DNA of 64,000 nt from Phaseolus vulgaris (taxonomy: Eukaryota; Streptophyta; Magnoliopsida; Fabales; Fabaceae). This document shows positions 49,501 to 60,400 of the stretch, piece after piece (the stretch's first letter is position 1; the number at the start of each line of letters is the position of its first letter). Where the stretch lies: NCBI RefSeq assembly GCF_000499845.2, contig NC_023758.2:44375524-44439523 (forward strand), in the 5' to 3' direction. Both the position numbers and the translations under genes were made by a program. The notes beneath the pieces are model-generated. The model was not told the DNA's origin and ran no database searches. It saw nothing but the letters and a program-made list of their open reading frames with translations.

Positions 49501-51082
49501 AAACTGTACCAGGATAAGCAAGCTCGGATTTCTGGGGAAAAGAAGCGATTGAAAAGTGTCCGGATTTCAGGTTGGTTTTTCCACTATGCTTGTGTGGCAA
49601 CCATTGTTGGGAGCTGTTTCTTTAAAAATTGACTGAAAGAAAGATTATCAGTTTGGGCAAACAAGATGGCAACATCTGCGCATAATAACAAGATGGTTGA
49701 CTGTAATATAACTTATTCTCACTTCTGTTGTGTTCACTCCCTTCCTTTTCCTATAATCTTTGACTAACAAAATGATATAATAATATTGTATTAATAACAG
49801 ATAGTGGGTTTTACAAAAATTGTAGCTTTAAATCTTCACTCTTCTGCACTTTATACGGTCACAAAATATTTTATATAAGGATTACAGTTTAAAATGTAAT
49901 CAAACTACTTTTAATATAGTCTGGTAGATACTTCACGCTAGTGTTAATAAAAGTCCAAGTTATCTGTGATTACTATTATCCATTCTCTAGGAACAAAAAG
50001 TTTTTTTATACAGTAGGAGTACATCATTATATTTATACTGATTTTCCATCGTTGTATGCTTCCCTCCAAATACTTGCTCTGCTGTATATTATGTAGAGAT
50101 TTTATTTGGCTAATTATCAATTATCGCTACTCCCCAATTTTCTCATCAGGAGGGGACTTGGCTTCTGAAGTCACTAGTCTGTCTGGTCAGCCCGTGAAGG
50201 ACTATTCAACATTAGAAAGCCTTCTTAAGAAACCACACATACAATATGAAATTCTTGACAAACATGGTTTTGGCGATGGAAGCTTATCAAGAATGGAGAA
50301 AGAATGTGTTGAGATTGATATAAAGTACGAAGGTTTCATCTTGCGTCAGCAAAGCCATCTTCAACAGGTATTTATCACACTTGTTAATGAGCAGAGGGAA
50401 TACCTTTTTGCTTTTTGTTGACCTCAAAATCCCAAATTATTTTGATTTTACACATTTTAGAACTTCAGCTGTGTATTTAATGTCAAATTTCATTGTTATG
50501 GTGGATTTACCTATAGTTGGTTGCTCAACATCATAGACCACTTCCCGAAGACTTGGATTACTATGCAATGACAACATTGTCTCATGAAGCTCGCGAAAAA
50601 CTTTCCAAGGTTTGTAAGTTATATAAGCTAATCAGTATAGATATTTGGTTAATTACTGGTATGTTCGGTAGGGAGGAAAGAAATAGAGAGTGAAAGAGGT
50701 AAGAAAGAAGTGATTGCATCAAGGAAAGCTTAGTACACTTTATTAAATAGTTTTAATATTTAACTGTTAAATGATGTTATATATACTTTGCGGTGAGTTT
50801 AATACCACAGGTTATGAAATATTCTCCTTAATGCAACTTACTCTCTTGTACTTGGCGACAATGTTATCTCAATGATTTCAGGTTAGGCCTCAAACCATTG
50901 GTCAGGCAACCAGAGTCGGTGGGGTAAGCCCCGCTGATATCACTGCTCTACTCATTGTGCTCGAAGCCAGACGGAGGAAAGCTCAAGAACAGAGGAGGTA
51001 CAAAATGATGAATGCCGTTCAAGCAAATAACCAAGTTGAGATGCCTGAAGTTTCTTTGACTGAAAAAGTGAGCTCTGGATAA
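43495..51082 (+). CDS. MNMG: Organellar tRNA uridine-5-carboxymethylaminomethyl modification enzyme MnmG (GidA)
   Basis: Thirteen coding exons: 43495-43681, 43761-43915, 44513-44604, 45309-45422, 46786-47116, 47557-47736, 47926-48006, 48802-49020, 49173-49315, 49404-49570, 50150-50367, 50517-50609, 50882-51082. The model gives 726 residues. With MnmE, the FAD/NADH enzyme modifies wobble U34 of certain tRNAs. Residues 1-62 are Arg/Ser/Pro-rich and look like a transit peptide. The FAD site is [20 protein letters not shown] (residues 77-96). Family blocks follow: [60 protein letters not shown] and [21 protein letters not shown], and a C-terminal MnmE-contact region ([17 protein letters not shown]). 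Intron 4 has a GC donor. Bacterial-type ancestry with plastid or mitochondrial action is expected. Confidence 0.96.
45423..46785 (+). other. MnmG intron 4, GC-AG type, with repeat-like content
   Basis: Exon 4 ends GAAAG and is followed by GCAAGTTC, the usual context of a GC donor; the acceptor is TTTTTTGCAG. This junction restores [14 protein letters not shown], the expected family sequence. The nearby GT at 45429 would break the frame. Inside the 1,363-bp intron, fragments such as GCTGGGGGCATTGCCCTCGA (near 45769) and GTCGGGTACGTCCTCGACAT look repeat-derived. Confidence 0.8.
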
Positions 51083-52017
51083 GTTTTCACGTCACATTGT
51101 TACCTGACCATTCTACCAATTTTGATATTCAGCATGCCACATATATATGCGGTGTAAAGGCTGCAAAATCGTAGTGTCATTCATAGATTTATAGATTAAC
51201 AGAAAGGATTGGATGGAAAGGGAAAGGAATTAATTGTATTTTTTACTTCATTTGACAATTTGACCCGATTGATAAAATTTAAACAAATTATTTGTTGATA
51301 TAAATGTCAATTTTTCTTTTTAGTAGATATACTCTTTTAGTTTATGAACTTTTTCTTGATTTGGCTTTTGGTCCATACTTCCAAAGTACAGGTCTCAATA
51401 TTTTCAATTCATGTAGATTGTAATCGTTGTAATTTTTTGCTCGATATTTATTAAAGCATTGGCCTATTATTTTCAATTATTGAAGTATTATTGTTCATTC
51501 AGAGTTTGCACCAGTGAAATTGTGAGGATTTATATTTAAAAAATTAAAGTAGAACCAGTATTTAAATTGTGAGAAATTATACATTATTGTTTATTTTATC
51601 CTTTTATTAGCCGGCTCTCTGTGGTGGTAGTGGAATCAACGTGGGAACTGAACTTGTACTAAATTTTAATGCAGAATATAATTATGCCCATCTGTTGTGG
51701 AAAACATCTTTTACAATCACCTTTTTAAAATAAACTACTTTACAACTTTCTAATAATGATAATAATATTAATAATAATAATAATATTGACGTGTACTAAT
51801 ACAGTATTATCCTGTATCTTGTCAATTTTGGGTATTTTGTATGCATAAACATGACTTCTATAAAGAATGGGTTTTCAATGTGAATTAGTAGCATATGTAT
51901 GAAACAAACCATCTCTAACCTCAACTTGGATAACCATAATTGGAACCCGCTTCCCTCTCTCTTTCTCTGTCTTCGTTTCTATCGTTAACACCATTTTAGG
52001 TTAACAAACTTTTGAAC
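51083..52017. other. MnmG 3' UTR and intergenic DNA
   Basis: No gene supported. The left part is the MnmG 3' UTR. An ATAATAATA-type tract lies near 51750-51785. The right part should include the promoter of the next gene. Confidence 0.5.
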
Positions 52018-52211
52018 ATGACTTCCCTTTGAGAAAAAATTCCCATTTTCAGGCTTCCTTGCAACTGCTACACCAGGAAAAATTAGAACTGGGCACCTCC
52101 AAATGCAACCTGCTTCTCACCCCATGCCACCCCAATGATCCTTCCTCCAACATTAACCCCTCACCACTGCTCAAAATGGATGAAGATAAAGAGGAAATCC
52201 TGAATATTTGA
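52018..52211 (+). promoter_or_regulatory. Leader with three short upstream ORFs
   Basis: Three ATG-started ORFs precede the main start at 52231: 52018-52032 (4 codons), 52103-52138 (11 codons) and 52176-52211 (11 codons, MDEDKEEILNI). The last ends 19 bases before the main ATG. No transcript start is known, so how many lie in the mRNA is uncertain. Confidence 0.5.
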
Positions 52212-52230
52212 ACATTATTCCTAAACACAA

Positions 52231-52620
52231 ATGCCTGTGTCTGATCCTAGTTCTGGGCGCACGTTCGTATGGATCATAACTGGTCTTTTGTTCATCTCTG
52301 TAGTGGCAGGAGGTGCATGCCTTGTGGCATACATGCTCCTTCCTGAATCAGAAACATCATCATCTTGGATACCCGAAATTGGGGTCGCATTGGTTTGCCT
52401 ACCATGGCTCTTTTGGTTGCTCACCTTCCTATACAGAGTCTTCTCAAGGATTTTTGGATGTAGAGTTAGCATTGGTGGAGGTGGAAGTGGAGGAAATTGG
52501 GTTTCTGCAAATGCAGATGTGGAGGTCGCATCTCAGGCAAAAGGTGGTAACTTAAACAGGGAATCATCCATTGCTTCACACGAGAGTGAATTGGCACTTG
52601 CAAAATCTATGGCCTCATGA
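52231..52620 (+). CDS. Small two-helix membrane protein, uncharacterised
   Basis: A single-exon frame of 129 residues. I do not recognise a named family. Two hydrophobic segments are clear: about residues 10-35 (FVWIITGLLFISVVAGGACL and following) and 47-72 (IGVALVCLPWLFWLLTFLYR). A short acidic/Ser loop (ESETSSSW) lies between them. After the second helix come basic residues, a Gly-rich linker (GGGGSGGNW, about 85-93) and a polar Ser/Ala/Glu tail, suggesting both ends are on the same side of the membrane. The codon pattern and the long in-frame run in otherwise stop-rich DNA support coding. The location (plasma membrane or endomembrane) cannot be told. Confidence 0.75.
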   Translation: MPVSDPSSGRTFVWIITGLLFISVVAGGACLVAYMLLPESETSSSWIPEIGVALVCLPWLFWLLTFLYRVFSRIFGCRVSIGGGGSGGNWVSANADVEVASQAKGGNLNRESSIASHESELALAKSMAS

Positions 52621-54495
52621 TCATAATTATCTTGGAATTTGCATGCATGGCTCCTTCTTTATATAGCCTTTACCTTTCATTTTCCGTTCAGCTTCTCTCT
52701 GGGTCACATCCACCATCTTTCGATCTCTAATCCTCACCATGCATCTTCACCTCATGGGAATATACAGCCAATGCATGCATGCATGTCCATTTCAATGACA
52801 GAATTCAAGTTCGTTTTCACAGAAAACTCTGTTTTTTCTTTATGTATATAGCTTTTAGGAAACTTTTGACATGGGTTTTTATGTATAAAGAAATGTAAAT
52901 TTCAACCACTCTCATTGGCTTCTTATTTTCTAGCTCTTTTTTCCTTCTTTGAAATATGTAGTCATTCTTCATTCCTTAATGTCCCTGTTTTAGCACAAGT
53001 TTATGACTGTTTCCCTTCTCTTCTTTCATCTCTTTTCTTGTTTTTTTGATTCATTTTGATTTAGTATGTTTCAAGGAAGACAAAACACCAACAAATGTAC
53101 ATTTCTGTAACAGTAGAATTAATGAACAGCAGAGAAGAAACAAATAAAAACTAATTGAAATTTGTTATCCTTCTTTTAAACCAAAATTGCATCTTTGCTA
53201 CATTATCATTCATGAGATTAAAAACCTTCAAAACCAAGATTCCAAAGTGAAGAGTCAACATAATCTTTGGTTTATGTGCCCTTTTCTAAATAACTCATAA
53301 ATTAATTGAACTTTTATTAGTTACCTTTTTTTACTTGTTAATTCTCTGGTTTACTATGTCAAATATTAATCTAGTTTTCGCTATACATCTGATTACATTT
53401 TTTGTTATAACACCAGAGGTATTCAAACTCATTAAAAAAGTCTTAAAACAGAAAAACAGAACAAAAAACTTGACACTAATTATATTTATTATTATTGTGA
53501 GATAAATAGTTTTAGTTCAGCTAAACTTGGTTTTAACATGATTTCTAAATAATCTATCGATTAGAACCAAGAAGTAAAATATGACTCTCAGGTAATGTTT
53601 TTTAAAGATAGAAAGTGTATGGATGTGAATGTGAATGAATAAGAAAAAAATTGCTGTTAAAAATAAAGGATTAATTGAGTTGAATTGCAAGATAAATTGA
53701 AATTAAGCCAATACAAAGTTACATTTTAAAATGAGTACCATATTTTCACAATCATTATTACCTATTCAATAAATTAACAACTACTTCATTATTACTTGTA
53801 AAAAATAATTTAAATATTACTAGTATTATTATTATAAAAGAGTTATTAGTAGTTGTATATGTAAAAGAAGTTGTCAAAGTATATATTTTTAAAGAAAAAA
53901 AGGCTTAATATCACTAATTTTTTTATAGTTTTGGTGAATTTTATCGTTTTCAATATTTTTTTTTTATTTTCTAAGTTTTGCCAATTAGACCTTAAATTAT
54001 AATAACTGATACCACTAATGTGAAGTGATTTTGAGCTTAGAGAAGAATATGTATTATATTTTTAATTTCTCTTTTCATAGCTAAACTTTTGTATTTTTGT
54101 AATTTTTACTATTGGACTTTCAATTTGGTTAATTTTAATATTGAACTTTCTATTTTATTAATAAATTAGGTGAAAATATTTTGATGTTAGATTAATTAGA
54201 AATGATGTAATATCTCAATTCTTAAATATATTAGTGTTTTCAACTAAAGTGTAATGTGTGAAAACAACCGTTAATATAAAAATAAATAAAGAAAAAACTA
54301 AAGTTTAATTGAAGGTTAGAGAAAAATAAAAAAATATGAAATCATGGAGTGTGGTTATTAGGATTTGGAATGAATAACAACATTAAATAGGAAATGGAAG
54401 AAGAGAAGAACAAGAACATGTTCCTTCCCTAACCTTGTCCAAATTCAAATATACTAAACAAAGCGGGAGAAGAGAGAAGAGAAGAGAGAAGAACA
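52621..54495. other. Intergenic DNA between the membrane protein and CHR24
   Basis: The 3' UTR of the small membrane protein lies at the left. The rest is AT-rich without a supported gene. The CHR24 leader at the right end is GA-rich (GAGAAGAGAGAAGAAC just before the ATG). Confidence 0.5.
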
Positions 54496-57400
54496 ATGGC
54501 TAACAACAAGAGCTCCAAGAAACCAATAAGTCTCAATGACAGTCACTATCGCTTCCTCCAAGATCATTCTGCTCCTCCCAAACCCTCTTCCAAACCTTTC
54601 GGTATGTTACACGCTTTTTTCTCTTTTCTCTTTTCTTTTTCCATTTCAATTTCTTTTCTCATCAACCTTTCTCAGATGATGAAGAAACGATCGAATCCTC
54701 CACGCCAAAACAACAACACCAAAACATTCCCCAATTTTCCGCAATCACCGACTTCGATTCTCCAATCGGTACTTTCATTCTACCACTCAATCTGGCTGTT
54801 CACTTCTCACGCTTATGCTCACCTTCTTAATACTGTTAGGGTTAGCATCGGACGACAAATATGAACCGATCAAGGTACATGAAGCGCAACAAGTTGTTGC
54901 TCCGTCCTACCATATTTCTACTGCTAGTAAGTCTTATATTTTCTGCTTCACTTCAATCTCAAATCATTCACACTCGTTATAATATGTCACATTCGAATAT
55001 TGGTGTTATCAGGGCGCAACATAGACAAGAAACACGAACCGACCATATTTAAAGAAGAAGAACAGGAAGAAGAAGATTCACCCAACGTGGTTAGTTCTTC
55101 CCCTGGTAAGTGTTATCTTCTCTGCTTCACATTATTTTGCAATCATCACCGTCGTGAAAATCTACTTTACTTGATTATTTTGGTTGTTAGGGCAAAACTC
55201 CGATGAGAAACACGAACCGATATTTTTTGAAGAAGAAGCTCCACCCGACGTGGTTGATTTTCCCCCTAGTAAGTGTTGTCTTCTCTGCCTCACTTTAATC
55301 TGTAATCAGCACTGTTGTTAATTTTGTTGGTGTTATGTTTTTTTTTAGAGGAAGAAAGGACGACGAAGGTGAAAGTTCAGGGGCGGCGCCGCCTCTGCAA
55401 GATTGTGCATGAAGACGCTGGAAAAAGCGTGGCGGTTGATCAGTCCAATTTTGATGAACTGATCGACCTTGATTCGCCGATTCCGGTGCCAAGAAACGTC
55501 ATCCAGATTGAGGAGAGTGGGGGCAAGAATGAAATTAGGGATATTTTGACTGAACTGAACGCCAAGTTTGAGTTGCTATCGGTTGAGAGGAAGCCGAGGC
55601 CGAAGCGTGTTGAGGGTTTGGTTAAAGGTAAAGAAAGTTATGATGATGAGGGTTTAGAGTATGGGAGTGCAGGGTCTTCGTTTTCTCCGCATCAGGAGAG
55701 CTTGTCTGAGGGTAATAAGAATGATGGTGGCCACAGTATTGAGTGTGATTCAGAGGATTCTGTTGAAGTGGTGGATAATTTTGTGCCAGAGAATGATGGT
55801 TCAATAACTCTGACGGGTCCTAGATCAACTTATCAGTTGCCTGCTAAAATTGCAAAAATGTTGTTTCCACATCAGCGGGAGGGGTTGACGTGGCTCTGGT
55901 CTTTGCATTGTCTGGGAAAAGGGGGAATCTTGGGGGATGATATGGGTTTGGGGAAAACAATGCAGGTAAGGAAATAATAGCAGAACCTTGAGAAATTATA
56001 TTTTGCAATTGCTGGCATATGATGCTAATACTGGATAGTTCTTTTAGATCTGTAGCTTTCTAGCTGGACTGTTTCATTCTCGTTTAATAAGAAGGGCATT
56101 GGTTGTAGCTCCCAAAACTTTATTGCCCCATTGGATCAAAGAATTGTCAGCTGTGGGTCTATCCAAGAATACAAGAGAGTGAGCTGCCTCGCTTCATTCA
56201 TCTGAGTGGTTTATCTACAAAATGCAATGTTGAAACTTTTCTGCTCTAATAGCAACAACTATTCGTCCATTCCTGCAGATATTTTGGAACTTCTACAAAA
56301 CTCAGAGAATATGAACTGCAGTACATACTTCAGGTTTTGGATGTTTCTTGTTTTTTAATTAAACTGAAAATTTCTTGAAATTGAATTCTTAGGGCTCAAT
56401 ACTGTCAGGATAAAGAAATATGTAATGTTTTTGTGTGTAACTCAAAACTGAGCTTAGGAATTGGAATGAAACTATTTCATGGTAGGGCTAGCTGCCTCAA
56501 ATTATTTAGGAAAGTAATATCGATTTAAATTTGTTCACCAGTAGACTTTTAGTTGATTTCTGGAGAATGGTGGTATTTGGATGTTCTAAGTTCTTTGTTT
56601 CTGTCAATCTTCAACTATATTCTCATGTCTCCTCTTCTAGGACAAAGGAGTTCTTCTCACTACTTATGATATTGTCCGCAACAATTCTAAGTCCTTACGG
56701 GGGAATAATTATTTAGATGACGAGGAAAGTGAAGATAATGCTACTTGGGACTACATGATACTGGATGAGGTAAAATTGATCTTGTTTCATTTAAAACTTA
56801 TTTAATATTGGGTACTTGGTTTGTCTACCTGCAGTCCATTAACCTTTTCCTCACCAACTTTTGGATCTTGTATTTCTCAGATGATCAATGAAACAAATTA
56901 CTAAAGAGAATGTTAATGTGTATATAGTAGGTTGAATAGAAGATACATGTGGGAAAATTTTTAATTGATTCCTTTTTTCATTTCAAGGACTTAAGCACCT
57001 TTTATTGTAAGAGAGTGCATATCACCAATTGAATGAAAAGTGGAGGTCTGAATTTTTCGCATGCATATTTTGCCTTACTGTCTTTGTTTCTCTCTAAATA
57101 CTTCTTTAAATTGGTAAATAATTAATTTAGTCAGTTTGCATTTTGATCCAAAGAGACAGATAAAGCTTCCAAATAGCAGGAAAGGGGTGAAGCAAATTTG
57201 GAAAAGCAGAGAAGTGTGTTAAATTAGTTATAAAAGAAGCAACAAATGTTTAAGTATTGGTTATTCATGGTTGCAATCTATGCTGTATTGCTAATCATGT
57301 CATAAAGAAAATTGTATGTCATTAATAACTGGTTCGAAAATTTCGGTGTGAAATTTGACTTGTGTGTAGTCTCTGGTATGCTGAAGTAAAGTAATCAGCT

Positions 57401-60400
57401 CTCCTTTTACGTTTCTTGTTGCATATTTAACTAGTGGGGACTTTTATGGTACTCCTTCAGTATTTGATGATGATGTTCATTATGTAGTAGGCAGAAATTT
57501 CAACTATATGCAATTGAATTTAAATACTTATATTAAACTTGTTGCAAAAGGTTTTATAATACTTTCTTGTTTTCAAAATTTTTCTTAACTTTAGGGGCAC
57601 CTTATAAAGAACCCAAACACACAAAGGGCTAAAAGTTTGCTTGAAATACCAAGTGCTCATCGCATTATCATCAGTGGCACACCGCTGCAAAATAATCTCA
57701 AGGTATTATTTGTTGTAATTCTTTTGTGTTATAATCACCAAGATGTTTTTTTATCATATTTTTTATTATAATTCTTTCTGTTTCAAGTTTATGTTTAACT
57801 GTTGTCATTCTTAAAACTTCCTAACAGGAGTTGTGGGCGTTGTTCAATTTTTGTTGCCCAGAGTTGCTTGGTGACAACAAATGGTAATGATAATTTTCAG
57901 GCTACATTCTTAATTTATTTAAGGTGTCATAACATAAAAATTATAACTTATCAGGTTTAAAGAAAAATTTGAAAAGCCCATACTCCGTGGAAATGACAAG
58001 CATGCTTCTGACAGGGAACAACGTGTTGGTTCATCTGTAGCAAAGGTAAGGATTATTTGTGTTCCAATATATAGTTCATGTGACTTGGCCTTTGGCTTTG
58101 GATGGCGAATAGTATGTTTTATGTTGTCTTTGTTCTTGAGCTCACATAATAATACATACAATGAGAAGTATATGAATATGATTAGATATGCTTTCTGCTC
58201 TTCTACTTCAAGCTGTTCCTTTGTGAAGCATTATATCATGGATTTCATTGTAAGTTGTAATTTATATTTGTGTAGTGGTCTCTTGTATTCTGATCATCAA
58301 ATCAATTAATAACAAGTTTCCCATTGACTTAAGTGTTATGACTGCTACTTTTTCACTAGGAACTAAGAGAACGTATTCAGCCTTACTTTTTAAGACGAAT
58401 GAAGAGTGAGGTATTCAGTCGAGATGATGAAAAAACAACTGCAAAACTTTCTCAAAAACAAGAGATCATTGTGTGGCTTCGATTGACCAGTGTTCAGGTT
58501 AAATATGCAATTGTTTCTTGTTTTTCATTATATCTTATGAGGTTAATCTTAGCAAATTTTGATAACTTTGTTTAATTTCTATGTCATGTAGCGGTATCTT
58601 TATGAAGCGTTTTTGAAGAGTGAGATTGTTCTCTCAGCATTTGATGGCTCACCATTGGCTGCCCTTACGGTAACTTTCGTCATGTTATTTGTGCTACTCT
58701 TGTTCTTGATGTGTTCTTCTTATATTCGGTTCTTCTTCTCCTCTTTATATAGTAATACTTTTGTCTTCTGAAAAATTTTAAACTGATCAGATTTTAAAGA
58801 AAATATGTGATCATCCACTTTTGTTGACGAAGCGGGCAGCTGAGGATGTGTTGGAAGGGATGGACTCAATGCTAAAGCCAGAAGAAGCTGATGTTGCAAC
58901 AAAATTGGCAATGCACATAGCCGATGTTGCTGACACAGATAGGTTTAGAGATGAACAAGACGTGTCATGCAAAATTTCCTTCATTATGTCATTGTTGGTA
59001 AGTGCCGGTCATGCAGTTTATTTACCACTGGTTTTTACTTCTTTGCATAGTATTATAGTTCTTATTCTATGCTGTAGGATAATTTGATCCCAGAAGGGCA
59101 TTGCGTGCTTATATTTTCTCAGACTCGCAAGATGCTTAATCTTATTCAGGTTGGTTGAGAAATTATTATGAAATGCTTTTCACTTATTTTGTCTGTGAAG
59201 CATGGATTGGTCAAACAGTTTTTCAACTGTTTAATGTAGGTCAGTGGTTTTCATGTCTGGAAAGGCATAGTTAGTGGTTTCATAATCTTTTTAGTTTTAA
59301 TGATCGGTAGGTATTTGTTGGAGGACGTTCAAAGTTCCTTGTCTCGTTATTTTAATGTCTGTTTTTTAATAAGAGTTGATTTAAGGGTTTTCTTCTGCTT
59401 GATTATAGGAATGCCTACTATCCCAAGGTTATGACTTTTTACGAATTGATGGAACAACAAAAGTCAATGACAGACTAAAGATTGTTAATGTAAGTGCTTT
59501 GCACATTTAACTTAGTAACCTTGGTAATTCCCTAACTTCTTTTGTCTTATAGACATGTTGTTTGGATTTCAGGATTTCCAAGAAGGTGTTGGAGCTCCTA
59601 TATTTCTCTTGACGTCTCAGGTTGGTGGTTTAGGACTTACACTTACAAGAGCAGATCGTGTGATTGTTGTTGATCCTGCTTGGAACCCAAGGTGTGTTTT
59701 GAAGTATATTATTCCACTTTAAATTTGTTCTAAATTTTCTGTAAAATTTACAAAAAGAAGTGGAATTATTCTAATTTAGGAACTGTTATCCACTTAAGTG
59801 GTGTTAATGTCCTATTGTCTGCCAGTAGCTTTGTTAGTGTCCTAAAATTTCGCCACACATGCAGCTATATAGAAGTTTCTCCTGTGAATATTAATTGTTT
59901 TATTTCTTGTTTTACATTTGATCATTATTGTACAATACTCATCCAATCCAATAGAGATTAAGCTATTAAGCACCTGACCCTATATTATATTAGTGTTGGT
60001 TAGCTAAACCTATTGTTTTTCTTTATAACAATTTGCTACGGGTGGGCAAGGGGGAGATTCTTTTAAAAACCCCATTCAAATCCAATATAATTGATTGAAT
60101 TTGAAATTTGGATCAAATTAATTTGGATTTTTTGAATTTAGTTTAAGTTTGGATTTAAATTAGATTAAATTCATATCAATTTAATTTGGATAAAATTAAT
60201 TTTAATATTGGGACTATTATATATGATAAATTTCACTAAGTTATAAATTGGTTATATTTTTTACTAAATAATTCAAAATATAAATTGTTAATTTTGGGAG
60301 AGGGAATGCCCATGTACAGTGATTACTAACAAAATGGTTCAACAAGAGGATACAAGTGTTTGGTGGTTCTTATTGAAGTTTTTAATTTTTTCCCTTCATG

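Noticed and set aside
52029..52211. 60-residue ORF before the membrane protein
   Set aside because: It has no ATG start until 52176; only the short final uORF part is credible.
54861..55052. 63-residue ORF crossing CHR24 exon 3 and its intron
   Set aside because: It is a shifted frame over real exons and an intron; the correct frame gives the repeated KYEP/KHEP peptides.
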